This document shows positions 8,119-17,148 of a DNA stretch of 64,000 nucleotides, piece by piece (positions within the stretch are counted from its first letter, which is position 1; each line of letters starts with the position of its first letter). Origin of the DNA: CAVVZJ01 sp963752755 (lineage in GTDB: Bacteria; Planctomycetota; Planctomycetia; Isosphaerales; Isosphaeraceae); contig CAVVZJ010000003.1 of assembly GCA_963752755.1 (NCBI GenBank), positions 930,001 to 994,000 of the forward strand. The letters run 5' to 3'. The notes below the pieces were generated by a model, which had not been told where the DNA came from, did not search any database, and saw only the letters and a list, made by a program, of their open reading frames with translations. The position numbers were made by a program, and so were the translations under genes.

Positions 8119-9028
8119 TCACGACCCAGCGCGGGCCGCGTTGCGGGGTCGCAGTTCCAGGCCGGTCCGTCGGAAGGCGGCTTCCAGGGCATCGCGGAGC
8201 GTGGCCGTCGTCGGCACATCGCCAACCTCGATGCCCAGCTCGACGATCGTCTGGGCGATGGCCGGCGAGATCCCCGAGATCGTGCACTCGCAGCCCATCA
8301 GACGGCTCGCCTTGGTGATCTTGATCAGATGATTGGCGACCGCCGTGTCCATCACGGCCACGCCGCTGATGTCGAGGATGAACACCCGAGCCCGGGTCTC
8401 GCCGATCTTGGCGAGCATGGCGTTCATCACGTCCTGGGCCCGTCGCGAGTCGATGATCCCGACCAGCGGCAGCAGCAAGATATCTTGCCAGATCGCCGTG
8501 ACCGGCGTGGACATCTCCATCAGGGCCTGGCTCTGGTCGGCGATCTTCTTGTTGGTCAGCTTCGCGAACGCCTCGACGACGATCGAGGTGTCCAGATGCA
8601 CCAGCTTGCTGATCGACCGGACGGCCGATGCGTAATCCTGATGGCTCAGGCGGCCGTCGTAGAAGTCGCCGATGAACAGCAGCAGCGCCTTGTTCATCGC
8701 CTCGAAATAGACGGGCAGGCCCAGGCCGATCCGCGCGTGGACCTCGCCGATCCGGCGTCGGCGTTCGAGGTAGCCGTCATCGAGCCTGACCGTGGAAGAA
8801 GTCGGCCCAGTAGTCCGCCTGAAGGCCTTGCACACGCGCCAGCTTGGTGGCGTCACCGAAGTGTTCGTGGAATTCCGGCTGCCGCTCCAGCCAGGCGTAG
8901 AACTTCTTCACGAAGTCGCCCAGGCGGGGCAGGACGATCTCCCCGTACGAGCGGATCCGCTCCAGGTCGGCCGGGCCGACCTCGAAGGATTCCAGGAGCC
9001 GGTCCAGCGTCGTCACACGTTCGGCCAT
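8119..9028 (-). CDS. rsbR: RsbR with N-terminal haem globin-sensor domain (one apparent frameshift)
   Basis: About 303 residues. Residues 1-170 are a globin-coupled-sensor domain: helical start MAERVTTLDRLLESF, FVKKFYAWL, QADYWADFF, then (after the frame change near 8795) IGEVHARIGL, the H-x-x-I-G-L signature containing the proximal haem His. The C-terminal STAS domain contains LDISGVAVMDTAVA and GISPAIAQTIVELGI, retaining both Thr positions phosphorylated by RsbT in RsbR proteins. The protein should form stressosome turrets sensing O2, NO or redox state through haem. First gene of the Rsb operon. The divergent gap upstream is short and shows no clear promoter. Confidence 0.85.
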
Positions 9029-9187
9029 GACTTGCGTTCTCCGACGGATCCGAGGCACCCGCCCTGGCTGAGATCGCCGGCCGCGATCCGTCGGCCGCCG
9101 TGGCTCCGTCCCATCGTATCCCGTCCGAGGTGGACCGAGAAGAGGCTTGATTCATGCCGGATGCCTTTCATTTACATATGCCGGTCT

Positions 9188-10236
9188 TCACGGGATATAG
9201 GCATAATCGCGCCTCGAGGAAGCCGACGTGCCGCGGTGACGTCGCGGGGGAGGAGGCGGCTCGGGGTCGCGCTGGAGCAGGGCGACGTCGAAGGCATGCC
9301 GGAAACCCGCCGCCCGCAGTCCTTCGGCTCCCAGGGCGGCAGGCCGCAGGCCAGCGCGAATCGGCCCCTTGACGCTTCAGCTCCCCGGCCAGGGCGTCGA
9401 AGGCAGCGCCCCAGGCGGCCGGCTCGCGGCCTTCGAGGAAGAGGTCCGCCACCTTGCCGATCGCGGACCCGGCCGCGCGGGATGACGTTCAGCAAGGCAA
9501 GGCCGATCAGTCCTCTCGCCTCCTCGATCAGCCAGCCCGTCGGCCCAGGCCGCGGGATAGCTCAAGGCGGTGGTCAGCTCGTCGGCATGGCGACCGGTGA
9601 ACATCAGCGGCCCCGCGCAACGCGCTCGCGATTGCCTCGACCTCCGGCCCGAACGCCTCGACCCGTCGCAGGCCGATCGAACCGGCCGACCGTCGCGGGC
9701 GATCACGGACGACGCGGGCGGCGTCACGGGTGGCCAGGAAGCCAGCGACGGCCGGGGGACGGTCCGACCTCGCGGAGCCGGTGTCCGGGCCGGAGCACCC
9801 GACGGAAGATCGGCAGCGGGCCGAGCCGCTCGTAACCTCCCCGCTCCAGTCCTCGGAAGGCGTAGCCGGTGCCGCCCACGACGTACTGCGTCGTCGTCCT
9901 CGCGTGCGCCCGGTCCATCAAGGCCGCCCCCACGCCACGCTCGGACCGCGAACCGAGCCAGTCGGTCATGTGGAGGGTCGTCATCTCACGCTCCGCGCCG
10001 GCCTGCCGCCAGGTCGTCGGGAAGAACCCGACATGACCGACGATCCGCCCGTCGTCGTCGCGGGCGATGAAGCTACGCGGTTCCTCGCCAAGGCGAGGCT
10101 TCGGGTCGAGGTACTTCCACCGGAGCACATCGACGGCGGTGAACTGGGCTCCTTCCGGAGCCCCGAACCCTTCGGCCAGAAACCGCCCCAGGGCGGGCAG
10201 GTCTTCCGGCCGGAGCGGTTCGATCTGGTAAGGCAT
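9188..10236 (-). CDS. GNAT-like acetyltransferase, several apparent frameshifts
   Basis: The first 170 residues (start MPYQIEPLRPEDLPALGRFL) form a GNAT domain: VDVLRWKYLDP, FIARDDDGRIVGHVGFFPT, MTDWLGSRSERGVGAALMDRAH (acetyl-CoA loop) and GTGYAFRGLERGGY. The reading then moves between all three frames from about 9740 down to a TGA at 9188, with recognisable pieces such as LFLEGREPAAWGAAFDAL and GLRAAGF. The full product would be about 345 residues. The substrate is unknown. At least three indels are needed, so this could be a real pseudogene; the density resembles neighbouring conserved genes, so sequence error is also likely. Only the N-terminal GNAT call is firm. Confidence 0.6.
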
Positions 10237-10341
10237 GGCGTCGACTTCCCCGGAACGGCGGGCTCCGCACCTCCACCCGTCATCTTAATGGAGGCGAGCC
10301 GGCTCCTCGAAGGGCCTGACCCACTGATCGCCGCTTTCCGA

Positions 10342-11151
10342 TCAGGCCCAGCAATCCCCCCTGGCAAACTCGTCCACCAGCCGCGCCAGCTCCCCGGGGC
10401 GCTGGAAGAGCCAGTCGTGACTGGCCTCGACCCACCGCAGACGGGTATCCGGGATCGCGGCGTGCAGGCGATCGGCACAGGCGGGCGGCAGAGTCCGATC
10501 GTGGCGTCCCCAGGCCAGAAGCGTCGGGACAACCACTCGCGGCGCGACCTCCAGCGGTCCGGTCTCCGCCGAGAGCCGGAGATGTTGCATGAAGTGGCGA
10601 GGATGCCACAAAATGTTGCCCAGAATCGGCGCGGCCAGGCGGAGACTCAACGCCGGCTCCCACATCAAGGCGTCACAGATTCGCCCCCAGAGCAGCCGGG
10701 ACCACGAGACCCCCGGCCAGGCCCCCACGGAATCGACCAGCACCAGGCCCGCCAGCCGCTCCGGGTGCCGCGCCGCCAGGAAGAGGCCCACGCCGCCCGA
10801 GTCGGAATGCCCCACGACCAGAGGCTGTCCCAGCGTCCACGGCATCTAGGAACGCCGTTGCCCAATCGGCGTAATTCTCAAATCCCCAGGGACATCCGGG
10901 ACTTCCCGACCCTCCCGTTCCCGGAAGCTCGGGTGCCACGACCCGGAAGCGCGAGGCCAGGAGGAGCAGGACCGTCCCGGTAGGGCCCCGTGCCGCAGGA
11001 ATCCGCTCGGGATCAGCAAGATGGCCGGCCCCGTGCCGGCCTCGTCGAAGCGGGTTGCCACCCCGCCCGCAACAACCTGCCGGCGACGCACGGAAACGAA
11101 CCTTCCCCCCCACTGGCCTCGTAGAATCCATTGGAAAGCGCCATTCCACAT
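10342..11151 (-). CDS. Alpha/beta hydrolase (two apparent frameshifts)
   Basis: About 270 residues, typical for single-domain alpha/beta hydrolases. Three frames make one fold: TRFDEAGTGPAILLIPSGFL (first strand and oxyanion region), then FRVVAPELPGTGGSG and NYADWATAFLDAV after about 11000, then LVVGHSDSGGVGLFLA (nucleophile elbow G-H-S-D-S-G) after about 10848, followed by TLLAWGRHDRTLP (acid region) and VEASHDWLFQRP (catalytic His). Substrate unknown. The ATG at 11151 was chosen because the conserved first strand follows it after a short leader. It sits upstream of the GNAT gene on the same strand with a gap of about 105 bases. Confidence 0.75.
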
Positions 11152-11479
11152 TCTGAGGACTTCCCCCCGTTTCCTTTCCCCCCTTGCATGCCGCGGGCCG
11201 GCCCCTCTTTCGCTGGTCGATTGCTGGCGAAAACCGGCCGACAGATCCCTGCGGGCATCATCCTGCAGACCAACCCCCGTGTTGTCAGTTTCATGCAGAC
11301 AAGGGTGCACGCAAAAAAGACTGGGAATTTCATTGCCCTCGACATCGAGCCGGCTTAGGATTATGGATGGATTGAATCGCAGACGACGGTCCCCTCCAAA
11401 TCCCCAAAGAGCGTCTCGGCCCACCCCGACCGGGGCCGGCCTCGTCCCGAGGTCGGCGCACGTGAAGGAGTTTCCCACC
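11152..11479. other. Intergenic region between divergent hydrolase and VWA genes
   Basis: 328 bases holding the 5' sides of two divergent units. It contains pyrimidine tracts near 11160-11185, a short run of A at 11314-11319 and the promoter candidate at 11333-11361. No coding potential was seen. Confidence 0.4.
11333..11361 (+). promoter_or_regulatory. Candidate sigma70-type promoter for the VWA gene pair
   Basis: TTGCCC at 11333-11338 and TAGGAT at 11356-11361 are separated by 17 bases, matching the consensus at 4 of 6 positions each. It lies about 120 bases before the GTG start at 11480. Similarity only; no independent support. Confidence 0.25.
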
Positions 11480-13416
11480 GTGCAGCGGCTTCGCGACCTG
11501 ATCGCGGCAGATCGAGCAGGGCTATCCCACGCCTGAGACGTTGGCTGGGCGACCGTCTGGACCTCCAGGTGCCGGCCATCGGCGTCAGCCTGGTGACGCA
11601 CCTGATCCTCCTCCTGATGCTGGGGATGATCGGCTACGCCGCTACCAAGCCGCCGGTGCCCGAGTTCCGGACCGAGATCGTCGATACCTCGCTGTCCGAC
11701 TTCGCCAAGCTCGACCAGACCGAGATCGCCCAGCTCGAGGAAGCCTCGATCGAGCCCGTCGCCGGCTCGTTCGCTCCGGAAACCAAGCCGATGATCCTGG
11801 AGCGACCGCCCGAGGCGCCGGTCAAGCCCGAGGTGGCCCCCGAACTGAAGGCCGCCGAGATCCAGGTCGCCAGCGTCAGCCTGCCCAAGCCGGCCCGACT
11901 CGATAGCTCGATCCAGATCAAAGGCGACGGCGCCGAGCACGTCGAGAACGTCGAGGGGGCCGTCGATCGGATCGCCGTCGAGATCCTCCGCCGACTGGAG
12001 AAAGGGCGAACCCTGGTCGTCTGGGCGTTCGACGCCTCCGGCAGCCTCGTCTCCGAGCGCAAGCGGCTGGCCAAGTACATCGACAAGGTCTATGCCCACA
12101 TCGCCGAGCTGGACAAGGAGGGTCTGGCCGACGACGACGCCTTGCTGACGGTCGTCGTCGCCTTCGGCAAGGACCGCAAGATCCTCACCGAGCAGCCGAC
12201 CGCCGACCCGAACGTCATCGCCAAGGCGATCGACGCCGTGTACCTCGACGAGTCGGGCGTCGAATCGACCTTCCGCACCGTCGGCGAGATCGCCCGCAAG
12301 TTCGGCAAGTTCGGCAAGGACGATCGGAAATACCGGACGATGACCGTCGTCGTCACCGACGAAGTCGGCGACGACGAGGACCAGCTCGAACCGGCCATCC
12401 TGGCGGCCAACGGCCGTAAAGATGCCCGTCTATGTGCTCGGCTCGGCGGCCCTCTTCGGCCGGATCGAAGGGTTCATGGACTACACCGACCCCAAGACCA
12501 AGCATACCTACCACCACCTGCCCGTCCGCCAGGGTCCGGAGACCGCGGCGCCGGAGGGCCTCCGCCTGCCCTTCTGGTACAACGGCCCGCAGTACGACAT
12601 GCTCGACGCCGGCTTCGGCCCCTACGCCCTTTCCCGGCTCGCCGGCGCCACCGGCGGCATCTACTTCATCACCCGCCTCGGCCCCAACCGGATCACCTTC
12701 GACCCGGCCGGCATGCGCGAGTACAAGCCCGACTGGGTCAGCCGCGACCAGTACCTCGCCATGCTCACCAAGCACCCGTTGCGACGGGCCGTGATGCGGG
12801 CCGGCGTCATCTGCCAGCAGAACCTGCCGCCGATGCCTTCGTTGACCTTCCCGCCGATCGAGGCGCCGAACTTCAAGGACGTGATGACCGACAACCAGGA
12901 GAAGGTCGCCCGCGTGCAGTACACCGTGGACGAGGCCCTCGGCCTCTCCGGCGCGGCCCCCGGCGAGCCGACGATCGTCGACCGTGGCCAAGTACCGCGA
13001 CCACGAACCCTCCCGACGCTGGCAGGCGCACTATGATTTGATCAGGGGCCGTCTCATGGCGATGAAGATTCGCTGCATGGAGTACAATATCGCCTGCGCC
13101 CGGATGAAGAAGGACGCGCCCCGGTTCACCAAGCCCGGCTCGAACGCCTGGCGGCTCGTGCCCGACACCACGATCCACATCAGCGACAAGGCCGGCGAGG
13201 CTGCCGAGGACGCCCGCTCCTGCTGGAACGGGTCGTCAAGGAGCACCCCGGCACTCCCTGGGCCCTGCTCGCCCAGCGCGAAGCGAAGGACCCGCTCGGC
13301 CTGAAGTGGGTCGAGGTGACCTTGCCGCCGCCGCCCAAGCCGAAGGACGGCAACGGCAACAACAAAGCGCGAATTCGTCCAACCAGCCCAAGCCGCCCCC
13401 GCCGCCGAAGCTCTGA
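11480..13416 (+). CDS. Membrane-anchored von Willebrand factor A protein, paralogue 1 (about five apparent frameshifts)
   Basis: The GTG at 11480 is preceded by GAAGGAG at 9-base spacing, a better start than the internal GTG at 11569. After a basic leader comes one membrane segment (IGVSLVTHLILLLMLGMIGYA), a Pro/Glu-rich linker, then a VWA domain with MIDAS motif FDASGSL and the later TVVVTDEVGDD strand. The C-terminal part resembles paralogue 2 (RRWQAHYDL, KEHPGTPWALLAQREA) and ends in a Pro-Lys tail. Frame changes fall near 11515, 12415, 12985, 13215 and 13365; those examined are single-base. About 645 residues. Probably an envelope metal-dependent adhesion or complex-assembly protein; function inferred from the fold only. 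Confidence 0.7.
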
Positions 13417-13493
13417 GCCCAGACGCCGCCAGACCGAGAATCCTCGTCGGACCGGTTCCTCTCAGCCACGAGCCTCGTTCGGGATCGATCGCC

Positions 13494-15782
13494 ATGGAAC
13501 AGGACCGCCAGTTCATCCAGCCGCCGACCGACGACGCCATCTATGACCTTGCGGAAACGGAGGTCGCGCCGCCGACTCCCGACCCCTCGGCCATGAGGCC
13601 CTCGCCGGTCGCCGCCCCCGAACCCGGACCGGCGCCGTTGCCCCGCTCGACGTGATCACCACCCCGGCGGCCGAGGCGGCACGTCCCACGAGCCCCGACG
13701 ACGGAGAAGCAGACGAAGGCGAAGGAGGCCGGGTCGAAGTGAAGGAGAAGCCCCTGGCACCGGCCTGGCCGCCACCTTGCTGGCGCTGCCTGCCCTTCGG
13801 CAAGAAGGCCGATCCCGCCCAGACCGCCGCCGACGGCCAGGCCCCGGCCGGCGACGGGCAAGGCCCGCCCCGGCCGTCCTTCCTCCGGCGGCCCGAAGCT
13901 CCGCGCCCGTCGTCGCCGACGCTCGCTCAGGCACGAGATCCCGGCCTGGGCCGTCTCGTTGATCGTCCACCTGACGATCCTCAGCGTCCTCGCCGTGGCG
14001 ACCGTCGCCCCCAAGCTCAAGCCCAAGCCAGCCGACATCAACGCCGCGAATATCGACCCCGCGCTCTCCAAGGAGCAGGCCGAGGAACTCCTGCACACCC
14101 TGGCCGAGCCGACCGACGCCCAGAGCGACCAGGCCGTCACCGCCCTGGAGACCTCCACTCCCGGCGAGGCGACCGGCCTCGGCACCGGCACCGGCGCGCC
14201 GTCGAGCACGCCGACCGTGGCGCACCGCGGCGTCGGCCAGCGGAGCCTGCCGAACGTCGAGGTCGTGCCCCAGCTCTCGCCGGTCGCCACGATGATGCCC
14301 AAGGCCCCCTCCCGCGACCTCGCCGGCGGCGGCCTGATCACCGGCGACGTCACCGCCGAGACCGGCTCGATCGGCGAGGCCCTCGACCAGCTCGCCCGCG
14401 AGATCCTCCGCCACCTGACCGCCCACAAGCTCACCGTCGTCTGGCTCTTCGACGAGTCGGGCAGCATGAAGGACGACCAGCAGGCCATCAAGGAGAAGTT
14501 CGACCGCGTCGCCAGCGAGCTGAAGATCAATGTGGACGACGACAAGAAGGCCGCCAACGCCCTGACCCACGCCATCGTCGGCTACGGCGACGGCATGCAC
14601 TTCCTCCAGCCCAGGCCCACCACCGACATCGACGCCATCGGCCACGCCATCGACAAGATCCCGGTCGATGCCACCGGCACCGAGAACACCTGCCAGGCCA
14701 TCCAGCGCGTCATCGGCGAGTACGGCAAATACATCAGCAAGGAACGGCGGCTCCTGATCGTCCTCGTCACAGACGAATCGGGCGACGACGGCTCGTTCGT
14801 CGAGGAGGCCCGCCAGGCGGCCGTCAGCCGGAGCGTGCCGCTCTACGTCATCGGCCGCCAGTCGCTCTTCGGCTACAGCACGGCCCACCTGCTCTACGTC
14901 GATCCGGTCACCAAGGACCACTACTGGCCCGCGATCCGCCGCGGCCCCGAGACGGCCGGCGTCGAGTGCCTCCAGTGGGACGGCCTGCACCATCGCTGGG
15001 ACGAGCAGCCCTCCGGCTTCGCCCCCTACGAGCTGGCCCGGCTCGTCAAGGACACCGGCGGCATCTACTTCCTCCTGCCCAGCGAGGAAAACATGCGCGT
15101 CCGCCAGCGCGAGAAGAAGTACTCGATGAAGACGCTCAAGGAGTACGTCCCCGACTACAAGAGCCGCATGGAGTATCTCAAGGACCGCAACACCTCCACG
15201 TTCCGCCGCTCGCTTTTCGCGATTATCGAGGAGACCAAGGACTACCCCTTCCGCCACCACTTCCCCGTCGAGCCGATCCCCCTGGCCGAGGCGATGATCA
15301 AGGAATACCCGGTCGTCGAGCAACGGCTGGCCCAGTTGCTCGCCATCGAGAAGCGGCTCCGCGACCTGAAGAAGCTCCGCGACCGCGAGCCCGACAAGCG
15401 TTGGCAGGCCCATTACGACCTGATGCTCGCCCAGATCGTGACCTATCAAATCAAAGCCTACGAGTATCGCGCCTGCCTCAAGGAGATGGTCGCCCTCGCC
15501 CAGAAGAACCAGCTCGTGCCCAAGACGAAGCCGATCGCCGGCCAGCTCGACGTCGAGTGGGAGCTGAACCACTCCGGGTCCCGCAAGGCCCCCAAGTCGG
15601 AGACCGAGAAGAAGTACGCCGAGGCGAGGGCATTGCTGGAAGGCGTCATCAAGAAGCACCCCAATACCCCCTGGGCCGACCTCGCCCAGGACGAGATCCA
15701 CCGCGGCTTCGGCGTCGATCGCCACGAGTGGCACCACAATCCGCAGTACGACGAACGGGCCAAGCTCGTGCCGAAATATTGA
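13494..15782 (+). CDS. Membrane-anchored von Willebrand factor A protein, paralogue 2 (two apparent frameshifts)
   Basis: Starts MEQDRQFIQPPTDDAIYDL; frame changes near 13640 and 13940 join a charged cytoplasmic region (about 150 residues) to a single membrane segment (IPAWAVSLIVHLTILSVLAVA). The VWA domain then shows the full MIDAS set: DESGSM, TGTENT and VLVTDESGDDG. The C-terminal 200 residues are helical (KRWQAHYDLMLAQ, ARALLEGVIKKHPNTPWADLA, TPR-like). About 763 residues in all. The MIDAS is intact, so Mg2+-dependent ligand binding is plausible. It follows its paralogue after 77 bases; both contain GGIYF and RRGPETA/RQGPETA blocks, so they arose by tandem duplication and may form a hetero-oligomer. 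Confidence 0.8.
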
Positions 15783-15818
15783 TCGGACACGGCACCGACA
15801 CAAACACGCCAAACCAAG

Positions 15819-15845
15819 GGCCCGGGGGATCACCTCTCCTGGGCC
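15819..15845. terminator. Weak hairpin between convergent genes
   Basis: GGCCCGGG and CCTGGGCC can pair (7 of 8 bases) around a 11-base loop, in the 76-base gap between the convergent VWA and sigma-54 activator genes. There is no T run, so it is only a candidate bidirectional terminator. Confidence 0.3.
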
Positions 15846-15858
15846 TCTGAGTGCGCCG

Positions 15859-16962
15859 TTAATCGGCCGCGGTCGGCGGAGCGGGCTCGCCGTTAGCCTC
15901 GATGCGGAACTCGCCGAGCTTCTTGTGCAGGGTATTGCGGTTGATGCCCAGCCGGGCGGCGGCCTTGATCTGCACGCGATCGCAGGCGGCGAGCACCTGC
16001 TGGATCAGCTCGCGCTCGACCTGGCCGACGATCCGGTCGTACAGATCGTTCGCCTGCGGACCCGCGGCGAGCACCCCCTGGCGAACCAGCTCGGCGGTCA
16101 GGGCCGAGAGGTCACCGCCCGATCGGGGCCGGAATGGCCGCGGCGCAGCCTCACCGCGGAGCTGAGGCGGCAGGTGCTCGGGCAACAGCTCCGGCCCGGA
16201 CCAGAGCACCACCGCCCGCTCGACATAGTTTTGCAGCTCGCGGACGTTGCCTGGCCAATCATGCTCACACAAGAGCTCCATCGATTCTTTATGAATCGAT
16301 CGCACTTCGCGGCGGTTCTGCTCGCCGTAGCGCCGGAGGAAGTAGCGGGCCAGTTCGGGGATATCCTCGCGCCGCTCGCGCAAGGGCGGCAGGAAGATTG
16401 GAACGACATTCAAGCGATAATATAAATCTTCCCGGAACCGCCCGGCCTCGATCTCCTCATGCAGGTCGCGGTTGGTGGCGGCGACGAACCGGGTATCGAC
16501 CCGAATCGTGCGGGTATCGCCCACGCGCTCGAACTCGCCTTCCTGCAAGACGCGCAGTAGCTTGACCTGGAGCTTGGGCGAGGTGCTGTTGATCTCGTCG
16601 AGGAAGATGCTGCCGGTGTGGGCGGCCTCGAAGCGGCCAGTCCGGTTTTCATGAGCACTCGTGAAGGAACCTTTGACATGGCCAAAGAGCTCGCTTTCCA
16701 GCAGGCTCTCGGTGAGGGCGCCACAGTTGACGCGGATGTAGGGGCCGCTGGCTCGCTGGCTCAGGTCGTGGATAGCGCGGGCGATCAGTTCCTTGCCGGT
16801 GCCGGTCTCGCCCAGGATCAGGACGCAGGCGCGGGTCGGAGCAACCTGGCGTGTGGTCCGGTACACCTCGCGCATCGCCGGGCCGGAGCCGATCACCCCG
16901 GGCAGGGTGGCGGTCGGCTCGGCCGACTGGTCGGGGTGGGGTTGGTCGCCGTTGCTGGCCAT
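15859..16962 (-). CDS. Sigma-54-dependent Fis-family transcriptional activator without receiver
   Basis: 367 residues. After about 30 residues comes a complete AAA+ activator domain: Walker A GETGTGKE, loop L1 as GSFTSA, Walker B GSIFLDEI, sensor FVAATNRDL and arginine fingers (YYRLNVVP). The C-terminus is a Fis-type helix-turn-helix (VQIKAAARLGINRNTLHKKL). There is no receiver or other sensing domain, so activity must be controlled by a partner or by expression. The canonical GAFTGA loop that contacts sigma-54 deviates to GSFTSA. The ATG at 16962 is preceded by GGAAGGA at 8-base spacing. Targets unknown; the convergent VWA genes and the upstream HEAT gene are only neighbours. Confidence 0.93.
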   Translation of the reverse strand: MASNGDQPHPDQSAEPTATLPGVIGSGPAMREVYRTTRQVAPTRACVLILGETGTGKELIARAIHDLSQRASGPYIRVNCGALTESLLESELFGHVKGSFTSAHENRTGRFEAAHTGSIFLDEINSTSPKLQVKLLRVLQEGEFERVGDTRTIRVDTRFVAATNRDLHEEIEAGRFREDLYYRLNVVPIFLPPLRERREDIPELARYFLRRYGEQNRREVRSIHKESMELLCEHDWPGNVRELQNYVERAVVLWSGPELLPEHLPPQLRGEAAPRPFRPRSGGDLSALTAELVRQGVLAAGPQANDLYDRIVGQVERELIQQVLAACDRVQIKAAARLGINRNTLHKKLGEFRIEANGEPAPPTAAD

Positions 16963-17067
16963 CACGTCGCGTCCTTCCGGGGCCGATCCTGGGGAGAGGC
17001 AAGGATGAGGAAATGACAAATGGAGAATTAGAAAACCTGCGAAAATATTCAATATTTGCAAAATCTT

Positions 17068-17126
17068 GTCGGGTGTGGGCCGCACGCCATCCGAATCCGG
17101 AAGACGGCGTGCGGCCCACACCCGAC
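17068..17126. repeat. Perfect 21-bp inverted repeat hairpin
   Basis: The arm at 17068-17088 (GTCGGGTGTGGGCCGC...) is repeated exactly in reverse complement at 17106-17126 around a 17-base loop. On the minus strand it is followed by an A/T-rich stretch, so it can end transcription of the HEAT gene that stops at 17149. Its length and perfection also fit a dispersed REP-type palindrome. Confidence 0.6.
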
Positions 17127-17148
17127 GGTCAACAGCGAGAGGCTCTCG

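Noticed and set aside
6613..13416. Programmed ribosomal frameshifting to explain the many frame breaks
   Set aside because: Break points share no slippery heptamer or downstream structure, go in both directions and hit unrelated genes; single-base errors explain them better.
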